Shown: positions 23,745 through 34,023 of the stretch, piece by piece
How positions within the stretch are numbered: the first letter of the stretch is position 1
How the letters are laid out: every line of letters begins with the position of its first letter
NCBI GenBank assembly: GCA_025618425.1
Contig: CM046847.1
Location: 17,381,766 to 17,445,765 of the forward strand
Origin: Heliocidaris tuberculata
Lineage: Eukaryota; Echinodermata; Echinoidea; Camarodonta; Echinometridae
Direction of reading: 5' to 3'
Length of the DNA: 64,000 nucleotides
The notes under the pieces: generated by a model
The model's database searches: none
The model's input: the letters and a program-made list of their open reading frames with translations, nothing else
Told to the model about the DNA's origin: nothing
Program-made: the position numbers and the translations under genes

Positions 23745-24499
23745 CTGAATAATGGAAGAAAACAAAATTGTAAAGAGATCAATTCTACAGACATGCATTT
23801 AACTTTGAAGACAATAAGTTCAAAATGTGATGGGAAGCAAGGTTATACAGTGGAACCTCATAATGACAAACTCCTCTGGAGCAAGGAAATTACCTTCAAC
23901 CTTGTTATAATGAAACCTTATTATATTAGCCCCCCCCCCCCCATAGGCCCATACGTGCTGTTAACTACATCGGCAACTCTATGTTATGGAGTATGAGGTT
24001 ATCTTAAGATAACCTCACGTATGTGTATGAGTGCAGAGAACCTGGGGGTTGTTTCATCAAATCAACTCCATGACAGTCATAACTCTTGTCAGCGATCTAC
24101 AGAAATGTCACGGACCTGACAAACTGTTTCACAAAGGCATGATAAACGACAACTCAGCGATATGCCGATATCGATACTCATCAGCTAAAATCATAGTCTT
24201 TATCACAACCCATTGGATTTATTGTCAATTACCCAAACAGATTTTGGGGCTCAATTTTAACCAAACTGTTCCAAAATGTCGAGAATGGCAGCAAAAATTA
24301 ATACTGATGATAACAATTATTCCATTAAAACAAAAAATGGGTTATTTATAGCATCTTAGAATTTATGATATTGAGAAAACCCGAGGATGCTTTTGTGACG
24401 TACGAATCTTGATTTGTAAGTAAGAGGATACCATAATTGACGAATAATGAAAAGGAGACCCAAAATTTGTTCAATTAAGAGAAAATTATTGAATTAAAC

Positions 24500-25036
24500 G
24501 AGAATGAAACCCTGGGGAAAAATCAATTTTAAAGGGAAATCCGACCTTAATAGCAAGTTGCTTTGAAAGAAAGAGGAAAAATCAGAGAAGCAGATTGGTA
24601 AAAGTCTGAACGAAATCGGACAAGCAATAAGAAAGTTATTAATTTTGGAAAGTTGTAATCACTATGCATATGGGAATTTCAAAATTGGCCGAATAGGTAA
24701 TGTCACTGTGATGTACATGTAGCTGTGGACAACTCCCCCATTCGCTCTAACACACAAAATGACTAAAATGTCACTTTTTTTCAAAATGCATTACCCAGTA
24801 TGATCTTTTCGCTCATGAGGACCTATAACAATATGCTATCTCCAATATATTTTGAGTACTGCCTCGAGGGTAAAAGCGCAAATGAATGATATTTTTGTGT
24901 ACGACAAATGGGAGAGTTGTCCACAAAAATGTCACAATTGACTCACCAAATTGCCAATTTCAGATTCGCATAGATGTAGTGATCTCATTTTACAAACATC
25001 CATAACTTTCTTAATCCTTGTCCGATTTCTTTCAAA
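24500..25036. mobile_element. Fold-back element with AAAGGG(C)AATCC ends, cut by the gap
   Basis: Begins near GAATGAAACCCTGGGG, then AAAGGGAAATCCGACCTTAA. It carries an arm reading AAATCGGACAAGCAATAAGA and the opposite arm TCTTAATCCTTGTCCGATTT just before the N run. Related to the complete element at 29471-30076; the full counterpart is in copy 2 at about 59817-60432. Confidence 0.7.
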
Positions 25037-25536
25037 NNNNNNNNNNNNNNNNNNNNNNNNNNNNNNNNNNNNNNNNNNNNNNNNNNNNNNNNNNNNNNNN
25101 NNNNNNNNNNNNNNNNNNNNNNNNNNNNNNNNNNNNNNNNNNNNNNNNNNNNNNNNNNNNNNNNNNNNNNNNNNNNNNNNNNNNNNNNNNNNNNNNNNNN
25201 NNNNNNNNNNNNNNNNNNNNNNNNNNNNNNNNNNNNNNNNNNNNNNNNNNNNNNNNNNNNNNNNNNNNNNNNNNNNNNNNNNNNNNNNNNNNNNNNNNNN
25301 NNNNNNNNNNNNNNNNNNNNNNNNNNNNNNNNNNNNNNNNNNNNNNNNNNNNNNNNNNNNNNNNNNNNNNNNNNNNNNNNNNNNNNNNNNNNNNNNNNNN
25401 NNNNNNNNNNNNNNNNNNNNNNNNNNNNNNNNNNNNNNNNNNNNNNNNNNNNNNNNNNNNNNNNNNNNNNNNNNNNNNNNNNNNNNNNNNNNNNNNNNNN
25501 NNNNNNNNNNNNNNNNNNNNNNNNNNNNNNNNNNNN
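25037..25536. other. Assembly gap of 500 N
   Basis: Exactly 500 N, a conventional placeholder length, so the true distance is unknown. It interrupts an inverted-repeat element on its left side. On the right it cuts off the remaining exons of the ARL3-like gene. Confidence 0.99.
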
Positions 25537-25586
25537 CATTCTGCCAGGGATACAATAATAGTATTATATAATGTAGGACGACTTAC

Positions 25587-26733
25587 CTCTCCTGCTTCTT
25601 CCAATCGTTTAGTGTCTGAACTATCAATTACATACAGCAAGACATCAGTATGATCAAAGTAATTCTCCCAGTACTGCCGCAGCCTTCTTTGACCTGAAAA
25701 AGATAACAGAAAATAAAATGACTGAGTTACATGTAGAAACACTATGCAAAGGTTTTTTTTTTGGTTTTTTTTTTTGTTCCATTCATGAATAGATCATGCA
25801 GCTAACTTTAATGATAGGAGTAAAGCAAAAGTTTATTGTTTTTTTCTTAAATAAGGGCTCCACACTTTTTTTTTTCACAGGAGGTCTGGATTGACATTTA
25901 TAGGGTTGTATGCATTGTCCCACCCCATTTATATTTTGAAATTTTGGGGTCCAAATTTAAGAATTGGGAGCCCATGTGTTCTGAATTCCTGTTAGCATCA
26001 AACACTGCTTAAAGGAGAATGAAACCCTAGAGAAATATCCATTTTAATGAAAAGAGAGGATAGAGAGAAGCAATTTGACAGGTTTATTAGTACAACTCTC
26101 AATGTTTTGTACACAAAATTTCATATTTTCTCCATTATTTCTACAGATACTGCTTGTCTTTTTGTGAACTCAACATAATTATGTTGTGTCAAATACATTT
26201 TCCCATTATATGTAATCTTGAGCTAAGAAGGAGACAAGATGCACCTTGAGAGATAATGGGGAAAATATGAAATTTTGTGTACAAAACATATGGAGAGTTG
26301 TACTACTAAACCTGTCACTTTGAAGCAACAGTGCCAATTTGAGGATCGCCATAGAAAGTAAATTGAGACTTTTCAAACTTTCATAACTTTCTCATTTTGT
26401 AACTGCTTTTGATGGAACTTTTTAAAAATTGCTTCTCTCTTTCCTCTCTTTTCATTATAATTGATTTTTCCACAGGGTTTCATTCTCCTTCCAAAATGGA
26501 AAAAAGGCATATATTCACAACAAACCTCCAACATCCCATAGATTAAGCTCCACTCCTTTTGCCTTCATTTTTTTAATGTTGAATCCCAGAGTGGCATTGA
26601 CATCAGTGATCTCTTCTTGGCAGAGGCTCATTGCGATGGTTGTCTTGCCGGCATTGTCGAGACCGAGAAGGAGGACACGTAAGCTGGGCTTGCGAGAGGC
26701 CTTCCTCAGTCGTCTGAAGAATCCAAGCAGCCC
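25587..26733 (-). CDS. ARL3-like small GTPase, two internal exons (incomplete gene)
   Basis: Two exons join in frame: 26526-26733 (after CTTACAG, ending in phase 1 before GTTTGT) and 25587-25693 (after TTTTTCAG, ending before GTAAGT). Together they give 105 residues beginning [11 protein letters not shown]. Visible parts are the G1/P-loop GLDNAGKTT, a switch I region with a conserved Thr (ATLGFNI), the G3 box WDVGGQ with the catalytic Gln, then QYWENYF and LLYVIDSSD as in the ARF/ARL family. The GLL...RKL start is closest to ARL3, which releases lipidated cargo from carrier proteins in cilia. The G4 (NKxD) and G5 boxes are absent: after the last exon only 50 bases remain before the N gap. A first exon ending in or near ATG is expected between 26734 and about 30890; I could not identify it. 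Naming it ARL3 rather than another ARL is inference. Confidence 0.8.
26009..26492. mobile_element. Fold-back miniature element with GGAGAATGAAACCCT ends
   Basis: Left arm TTAAAGGAGAATGAAACCCT then GAAAAGAGAGGATAGAGAGA; right arm the mirror ending AGGGTTTCATTCTCCTT. 484 bp, in the intron between the two ARL-like exons, 34 bp downstream of the first. Related copy at 60431-60990. Confidence 0.82.
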
Positions 26734-27121
26734 CTGTAAGATGCAGACAGACAGAAGCTAGGGTATTTCTGAGATCTTAATAAAACAGGCAAACACCATT
26801 TATTAAAATATGGTGGGATAAAAAAAAAATTCAACCAAACTTGTAAAAATTAATCCCATCACTGGAAAGTGGAATAAAAATATTATACATTGGGCAAGAA
26901 AAGAATACAAGCCTACTGATAAGCAATGCAAAGTATTATAATCTAGAAAAATTATAAATTCATAACTGTTGCTAGGTATGTTTTATATTAAAATGGATTT
27001 AGTTAGTCTCTTAACTTCTGATGGAAAAGCTATTTTACGATATGGGTCTTTCATATCTGATCGATTAGCATGAAAATGACGTGCTACCATAATAAACTTG
27101 AAAATCATTTTATTTCTTGTA

Positions 27122-27495
27122 TAGTCATGGATTGTATTACCGAACGTGTACAGTTAAGCGCCTAAAATGGGTTTTCATACGCGTAGTCCCACGCGTATGA
27201 AAACCACACTATTGAAACAAAGGTTGTGTCTTTTTCCCATAGGTTTCACACGTTCGGAAATACAGTACCTTTTTCAAGGGACCAAAACGCCGCGTCGTTG
27301 GAAAGGGGTTCACTCGGAAGGGAATATCGTATTAAATCTACGTTGTCTTTTTAAAATTCCATCAACTTCTTTTTCTGTAGGACTTTGAGCATTCATTATG
27401 TAAGTTTGACAGATATTCGTTTGATATTTTATTTGCTATCGTTGATTTTCTGAAAAGTGTTCAGACACTGGATCCACCACCATATCATAATGATA
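27122..27495. mobile_element. Dispersed repeat family C, member 1
   Basis: Shares TATAGTCATGGATTGTATT, the palindromic stretch GGTTTTCATACGCGTAGTCC (with mirror to 27206), and the tail through TTTGACAGATATTCGTTTGA with 28540-28935. Inner ends CCGAACGTGT / ACACGTTCGG are inverted. Confidence 0.78.
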
Positions 27496-28539
27496 AGCAT
27501 GCAAGTGAAAACAAATAATTAAAAGATCTTCATAAATGGTTTGTATAAACAGGATAAAGATTCTCTTTGGTAAACTAAAATCCGACGAGGGAACCGTTAT
27601 TTTGACACCGTAGGCTACTCACGGAACCATCACTATGTGTGGCTGAGTCAATTTTGGCGGTGGTTACGACCTCGAAGTTGAAGAGATAAAGACACCAATA
27701 TAAGCAACAAAATTTTGAGAAATACTTCCTTCTACATTTTAGGATGATAGAATATCTGATTTCATGCCACATTCTTCAATAGGATCTCCATCATCTTGAT
27801 CAAGTGAAATTTCAGGCTGTTTTTGGCCGGCGATCTTACTCCTTTCCAGCAGACATACAGTATGTGCAAAATATCACACACATGCTATGAGAGGCAATTC
27901 ATCGCGGTATGAAGGTACAAAGTGCGAGGTAATCTGCAATTACCTCGCATATGTGTGAGTGACCGTAGGCCAGCCATAGTCAAAGGCATATTCTGTGGTT
28001 TTCAGACCCAAATCAGTGTAAACATAAATTGTATCAACGATTTTTTCAAATGAATACTTTGAAATATTTGTGTTTAAACTATGAATATTTTTGTAACTTC
28101 AACATCATAATCAAGCCTAAAATCATTGTGTAAAACGTTCATACCATTTTATTGTTACTATGAAAATATATGAATGTATTTTGATAAACTATCAAACGAC
28201 AACATCCGTGGGTACCTACACTGTATCTAACCTAAAAACTGACTCACCAATCACGAAATCAATAACAGGCATATACATGATATATTTTCATTTTACAAGT
28301 GAATCTACTGTAAATCTATAATCTACATAATTAATTTAAGAAATGTTTGGCATCTAGGACTATTATACCTTTCTTCTATTTTCATTTTTTAAATTTCCTA
28401 ATTAATTCAAATACTTGCACTTTTGTTAACTTTAGCTTTTTAAAATATAGTGTAATTGCAACCAAGGCTATGTGTCGGCTCCTATTTTCGCTGATAGTAT
28501 CTATCGATATCACGAGATGCATATCTAGCTAGTAGTACT

Positions 28540-28935
28540 ATAGTCATGGATTGTATTTCCGAATAGATTGTATTACCGAACACGTACAGTTAAGCACCTA
28601 AACTGGGTTTTCATATGCGTGGGACTACGCATATGAAAACCACACTATTGACACAAAGGTTGTGTCTTTTTCCCATAGGTTTCACATGTTCGGAAATACA
28701 GCACCTTTTTCAAGGGACCATAATAACGCCGCGTCGTTGGGAAGGGGTTCACTCGGAAGGAAATATCGTATTAAATCTACGTTGTCTTTTTTAAATTCCA
28801 TCAACTTCTTTTTCTGTAGGACTTTGAGAATTCATTATGTAACTTGTAAGTTTGACAGATATTCGTTTGATATTTCATTTGCTATCGTTGATTTTCTGAA
28901 AAGTGTTTGGAAACTGGATCCACTGCCATACTAAC
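28540..28935. mobile_element. Dispersed repeat family C, member 2
   Basis: Second member in the same orientation, about 1.42 kb from the first, with an extra CCGAATAGATTGTATTA at the start. Confidence 0.78.
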
Positions 28936-29125
28936 GTTAGTAGACTAGTCTAGCCTCTAGGCTAAGCTAATATTTAAGCTCTTCATGAATTTAGGAAGAT
29001 CATACAAATTCATAGACATCTCTGTAGTTGGTCACTGGCTGCTAATGTTTAGATATGAATGGTCTAGACAGTATGAATCTATGTCCTGGCGCGCATCGCC
29101 GCGCCGGTAGCTATGCTATGCAGCT

Positions 29126-29456
29126 GGATGCGGGCTAACTCGGCACTAGGGCGAACTCGGCCTTGGCGGAAAATCGCTGCGGAGTGAGCCCAGAGAGTTA
29201 AAGTGATCGCAAGCACTTGTGTTGAATTTCGCATTTAATTACACATTTCAAAACACTTAAATTCAAATTATTTGATATCAATGTGTAAAATGGTTGGCAA
29301 AGAAGTAATGTTGACAATTTCAAGAAGTAAAATTATGCAAAACATGAAATTTAAGGCTAAAAAAAGGTACGGTGCGTAGCGTGGACTTCAACTCTTGAAA
29401 CACGGTCACCGCACAGTGCCGAGTTTGCCCTAATAGTGCCGAGATAGCCCGACCCC
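29126..29456. mobile_element. Mutator-like miniature element with 9-bp target duplication
   Basis: Ends GGATGCGGGCTAACTCGGCA and its imperfect mirror ending TAGCCCGACCCC. Directly flanked by TATGCAGCT on both sides (29117-29125 and 29457-29465). A 9-bp duplication fits Mutator-like elements; the superfamily assignment is inference. 331 bp, non-coding. Confidence 0.75.
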
Positions 29457-29470
29457 TATGCAGCTCCAGC

Positions 29471-30076
29471 TTAAAGGGCAATCCAACCTTGGTAATAAGA
29501 TGATTTGTATGAAAGCAGAAAAATAAGAAAAACAGGATGGTGAAAGTTTGAAAGAAATCGGACAAGGACTAAGAAAGTTATGGATGTTTGAAAAATGAGA
29601 TCACTACATCTATGCGAATCTCAAATCGGAATTTCGAATTGGCGGAATAGGTAATGTCACTGTGATGTAGCTGTGGACAACTCCCCCATTCGCTCTAACA
29701 CATAAAATGACCAAAATGTCACTTTTTTTCAAAATGCATTTCTCAGTGGGATCTTTTTGTTCATGAGGACCTATAACAATATGCTATCTCCAATATATTT
29801 TGAGTACTGCCCCGAGGGTAAAAGCGCCTCGAAGAAAACCGTAAATTAATGATATTTTTGTGTACGACAAATGGAAAGTTGCCACAAAAATGTCACAATT
29901 GACTACTCACCAAATTGCCAATTTGAGATTCGCATAGATGTAGTGATCTCATTTTTCAAACATCCATAACTTTCTTATTCCTTGTCCGATTTCTTTCAAA
30001 CTTTCACCATCCTGTTTTTCTTATTTTTCTGCTTTCATACAAATCATCTTATTTCCAAGGTTGGATTGCCCTTTAA
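29471..30076. mobile_element. Complete TTAA-bounded fold-back element
   Basis: Left TTAAAGGGCAATCCAACCTT, right the exact mirror ending AAGGTTGGATTGCCCTTTAA. Terminal inverted repeats run well over 100 bp with few mismatches, including GAAAGTTTGAAAGAAATCGG. TTAA at both ends resembles piggyBac-type target choice; this is inference. It directly abuts a repeat D member. Confidence 0.85.
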
Positions 30077-30590
30077 AGCTCACAGACAGTTTCGGTAGCA
30101 AAAACAAGGCTGGCAAGAAACTTATTTAACATAGTCACATACTATTCTCCTTTTATCATAGACACATGTACGAGATTATTTAACATTCCATTCACGATTT
30201 CGAACAAATTTTAGTGTAAATATCTGTAAGAAACGCTTGGTAACGGCTTTTCACTGCCTCACGCTAAGACCATATCCACCCGAAGGTTCCCCGCACAATA
30301 AACCCAGCGCTTCGCACTGTGTGTAGCGTATTCTATAACACACAGCAATCCCCATGTGCGTAATGTGTGTGGCCGTTGTTTGAATTTACATCCCCTCTTT
30401 TTGGGCCAGGGATTTTTATTACTTTTCACCTCTCATTCGATAAATATTTCACTTGAGGTGGAAAAAAATTCACAGCATCTTAGTTATGTTAGTACCCTGC
30501 TATTTATTAAGTAAAATCAAAGAAATCTCACAAAAAGTTTTTGAGAGCTTCCCAAAACTATCTTCTACCTTTAAGTTAAACCGTCCCGGC
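30077..30590 (+). mobile_element. Repeat family D, uninterrupted member
   Basis: Matches 21905-22400 through ACATACTATTCTCCTTTTAT, CACTGCCTCACGCTAAGACC and TTGAATTTACATCCCCTCTT. It serves as the empty-site comparison for 18877-19204. Confidence 0.75.
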
Positions 30591-30897
30591 CACTGTGCCT
30601 GCCGCGCCGGCCGGCGCAGGACAGCGGGCGTCCATGATGATATGGCATGGCGTCCCTGGAAACAAAGGAATTAAATTCAATTTGGGAATGAATTGTTTGG
30701 AGATTAGTTGAAAATTAAATCACATACGATTCAATATTTCCAGTAGAATGTTAAAAACTCAAAAACCATCATGCTGAGCAATTCAGTACCATTTTTCTTG
30801 AGACAGAAGCAGAGCATCCTCCTTCGTCTTTTCCTGCTCCGGCGCGGCCAAGCAAGCTAAATTAAGCTCGGCAGATCATCAGAGGGCGCTTTTCAAC
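30580..30897. promoter_or_regulatory. CpG-rich stretch upstream of candidate NOC3L exon 1
   Basis: Contains GCCGCGCCGGCCGGCGCAGG near 30601 and TCCGGCGCGGCC near 30839 in an otherwise AT-rich region, ending at the ATG at 30898. A possible shared promoter for NOC3L (plus) and the ARL-like gene (minus). No TATA box or defined factor site is claimed. Confidence 0.4.
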
Positions 30898-30912
30898 ATG
30901 GCGAGACCCACG
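30898..30912 (+). CDS. NOC3L: Candidate first coding exon of NOC3L copy 2 (MARPT)
   Basis: ATG GCG AGA CCC ACG is followed directly by a good donor (GTGAGA). The ATG has a favourable context (CAACATGG) and sits at the edge of a CpG-rich stretch. The exon ends in phase 0, exactly what exon 2 needs at 37151, and would give a basic start [15 protein letters not shown] typical of a nucleolar protein. Intron 1 would be about 6.2 kb and full of repeats. The exon is short and was chosen by phase and context, so another first exon cannot be excluded. Confidence 0.5.
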
Positions 30913-31170
30913 GTGAGAATTTACTGTTTAAAATTTTATGATTATAGCTGGTTATGTGATAAGCAGGTGTTTGTAGTTTTCTTGTGAATTCATTTCTGTG
31001 TTTTCAATGTGATTTAGTTAACATATTACAGGCAAATGTACAGTTACTGCTGAAATATGAAAGTCGCACCGAGCTTGTAGAGTTGTACTGTGTAGTCCCG
31101 TACATTGACAACGGTGTACTGTCGTTGCCAGGTACACGTGACTGAATGAATTTGTTATTACACTCACGAC

Positions 31171-31965
31171 CACTTATACATGTACAAGCTTATCTGAAGA
31201 TAACCTTGTACTCAGACTAGCTCTTTTATGGGTGAATAGGCTTCAATAGCTACTGTGTGTATCAGCAGGCCCTTTTCCAGGCTAGATCATTCATACAGGA
31301 GAGAAAAATAATTATTTAACATGTTTAAAATTTCACTTTCAATGTCATTCTGAATCCCCTAATTTGTAGCACAGTAAGAGTGGAAGAGTCCATGAATTAG
31401 GTAATCTAGCAATGTCTGTTTTTGACTGCTGCAACAGTGAATGTTGGACACAGTCCCACATAGGCAAGGGCCCATGAGTGACTCACGACGGTCACATTCA
31501 TCATACGTACATACAAGGTTATCTTAAGATAAGGTTATATTATAACCATGTTTATTGGATAAGTGAGATAACCTGGTGCTACTGCTAATGCACTTTTGTA
31601 TCCAACCCGCATCTCCATGATCTCCAGTTTTAGAAAGTGAGGCCCTTGCCTATATGGGACTGTGTCCAACACACTGTTGCAGCAGTCAAAAACAGACAAC
31701 AAAATTGCTCTAAGCATGCTAAGCAAGGTTTAATTTTCTTAAATTTGCTAATTACCTGATTCATGGACTCTTCAACTCTTACTGTACCACAAATAGGGGA
31801 TTCAGAATTGAAAGTGAAATTTTAAATAATTATTTTCCTCTCCTGTATGATCTACCCTGGAAAAAGGCCTGCTGATACACACAAAAGCTATTGAAGCCTA
31901 TTCACCCATAAAAGCTAGTCTGGAGTACAAGGTTATCTTCAGATAAGCTTGTACATGTATAAGTG
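31171..31965. mobile_element. Large palindromic element with TTATCTGAAGATAA motif
   Basis: Left end CACTTATACATGTACAAGCT, right end its mirror. Arms of about 300 bp each include GGGTGAATAGGCTTCAATAG and TTCAATTCTGAATCCCC-like segments. A one-armed relative is at 33477-33810 and short relatives lie near 368-540 and 35736-35905. Confidence 0.82.
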
Positions 31966-31992
31966 GAAAGTGTACACACTACACAGCAATAT

Positions 31993-32330
31993 GGGTCGGG
32001 CTAACGCGGCACTAGGGCGAACTCGACACTGCGTGGTGACTATGTTTCATGAGTTGGAAGTCCACGCTACGCACCGTACCCTTTTTAGCCTTAAATTTCA
32101 TGTTTTGTATAATTTTACTTCTTGAAATCGTCAACATCACTTCTTTGCTAATCATTTTACACATTGTTATCAAATAATTTGAATTTAAGTGTTTTGAAAT
32201 GTGTAATTAAATGCGAAATTCAACACAAGTGTTTGCGATCAATTTAACTCTCTGGGCTCACTCAGCCGCGATTTCCGACAAGGCCGAGTTAACCCTAGTG
32301 CCGAGTTAGCCCGCATCCTACCACACCTCT
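31993..32330. mobile_element. Inverted second copy of the GGGCTAACTCGGCAC-end element
   Basis: Reverse complement of 29126-29456 through most of its length (for example CACGCTACGCACCGTACC and GTGTTTGCGATCAATTTAAC). Ends GGGTCGGGCTAACGCGGCAC and GTGCCGAGTTAGCCCGCATCC. No clear flanking duplication here. Confidence 0.75.
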
Positions 32331-32344
32331 AATACACTCACGGG

Positions 32345-33175
32345 GGGTCGGGATCGGGCTAACTCGGCACTAGGGCAAAATCTGCACTACTGGAAAACAT
32401 GGAAAAGTGAGGCCGAGTTAGCATGGCAGGTTTAAATCGATCATGAAATTCCAATCCGTAAGGTTTTGTTGTGATTACTCGCTAAGAATATGTTTATTAA
32501 AATATTGAACCATTCTTTTGGATAGAATTGTATGAAATACTCACTTTGAAGATAATCTTGCAATTTTCTTGAGCTAACATGATATAAAAGTGACATTTTT
32601 AGGCAGTTCAATCACATGGCACTGCTCCGAATCGTCGTGCGTAGGCCGTAGCATGCACTATGTTTGGTACGGTATTCGGAACGATGAGTCGGACACACAT
32701 TTTGCAGAAATGCAAATTACTGGAAAACTCTGTAAATTTGTTTTATCCATCATGAATTTGGAACTAATTGACATATAATTAGTTGTTAGTATGTTTCAGA
32801 CATGTATGATTAAGATCTACGGAATTTTGCAGTAATTCCTTCATTAAAATATGTCTCCACTCTCCAGATACGAGTCCGAGTACCAAACACACTCACTGAG
32901 TCACTGCCCGCACGGCGATTGCGAATATGCGAGCTGTGAGTGATTAAACTGCCCAAAATGCCACTTTAATATGATATTAGCTCAAGAAAATTGCACGATT
33001 ATCTTCAAAGTAAGTATTTCATACAATTCTATCAAAAGAGTGGTCAAAAAATGTATTCTTAGCTAGTATTTAGTAATCAAAACAAAACCTTACAGATTGG
33101 TATTTCATAATCGATTCAACGCGGCCTCGCATTTCCGGTAGGGCCGACTTTGCCCTAGTGCCAAGTTAGCCCGAG
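32345..33175. mobile_element. Large palindromic element with the same GGGCTAACTCGGCAC ends
   Basis: Shares ends with 29126-29456 and 31993-32330 but has a different interior that is itself inverted. TCAAGAAAATTGCACGATTA and ATACAATTCTATC on the right mirror TAATCTTGCAATTTTCTTGA and GATAGAATTGTAT on the left. About 0.83 kb, non-coding. Confidence 0.75.
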
Positions 33176-33217
33176 TTATCTTTAATAACGTCGCATAAGT
33201 GTGAGAGCCTCTAATAT

Positions 33218-33314
33218 TGCTTTAGATCTATTCCGTTTCAAATAATGAAAACCTTTAAACCGATGTTCTAAAGAGTGTTTTCATTATTTGGAACGGAATA
33301 GGCCTAAAGCAATA
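33218..33314. repeat. 97-bp palindrome
   Basis: ATTGCTTTAGATCTATTCCG on the left, mirrored as CGGAATAGGCCTAAAGCAAT on the right, with CAAATAATGAAAAC / GTTTTCATTATTTG further inside. Confidence 0.8.
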
Positions 33315-33476
33315 TTCATGATATTTGAGGTGTGCTTACATGTATGTAGGATAGATGCGGGCTGGATACGAAAGTGCATTAGTGCCAATAACCTCGTACT
33401 CCATATATGTTATACTGTTAGATTTCAATGTCTACCATCTTTCAACCTCCCTCTTGTCATTTTTAAGATTTTCCCA

Positions 33477-33810
33477 CTTATACATGTACAAGCTTATCTG
33501 AAGATAAGCTTGTACTCCAGGCTAGCTTTTACGGGTGAATAGGCTTCAATAGCTTTTGTGTGTATCAGCAGGCCTTTTTCCAGTCTAGATCATTCATACA
33601 TGAGAGGAAAATAATTATTTAAAATTTCACTTTCAATTCTGAATCCCCAAATTTGTGGCACAGTAAGAGTTGAAGAGTCCCTGAATCAGGTAATCTAGCA
33701 AATTTAAGAAAATTAAATCTTGCTTAGAGCAATTTTGTTGTCTGTTTTTGACTGCTGCAACAATGAATGTTGGACACAGTCCCACATAGGCAAGGGCCTA
33801 TGAGTGGGAT
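33477..33810 (+). mobile_element. One-armed relative of the 31171-31965 palindromic element
   Basis: CACTTATACATGTACAAGCT, then the near-palindrome AAGCTTATCTGAAGATAAGC, GGGTGAATAGGCTTCAATAG and GTTGGACACAGTCCCACATA, as in the left arm of the full element. Confidence 0.75.
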
Positions 33811-34023
33811 TTTCCCCATTCATGCCATTTTATTGAACACTCTAACAAACAGTAACACTAACACTAACAGTTAATTCTTATCCTTGACTTTTCAATGTTC
33901 CCCCAAAATTGAAAATTTAAAAAGTAAAAAACTCACCAGTTTTCCGTGTTGGACTTCACAAACCGAGCGTATATGAACAAATATGCATCGGGTAATATCA
34001 GGGACAAGTCTACATTCACCTGT

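Larger units (their letters stand above)
1..25036 (+). repeat. Duplicated 25-kb segment, copy 1
   Basis: Matches 35364-60353 in the same orientation almost base for base through exons, introns and repeats. The coordinate offset drifts with indels: 35363 at position 77, 35362 at 16200, 35390 at 20749, 35318 at 23793 and 35317 at 25036. The left end of the homology is not visible because the window begins inside it. The right end is cut by the N gap. Confidence 0.97.
26734..30897. other. Region between ARL-like exon and NOC3L first exon
   Basis: Should hold the 5' end of the ARL-like gene (minus strand) and the NOC3L promoter. I could not place the ARL first exon. The rest is dispersed elements listed separately, plus unassigned AT-rich sequence at about 27500-28540. 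Confidence 0.5.

Noticed and set aside
24932..25742. Long open frames across the gap
   Set aside because: They consist of N; only the ARL exon at 25587-25693 is real.
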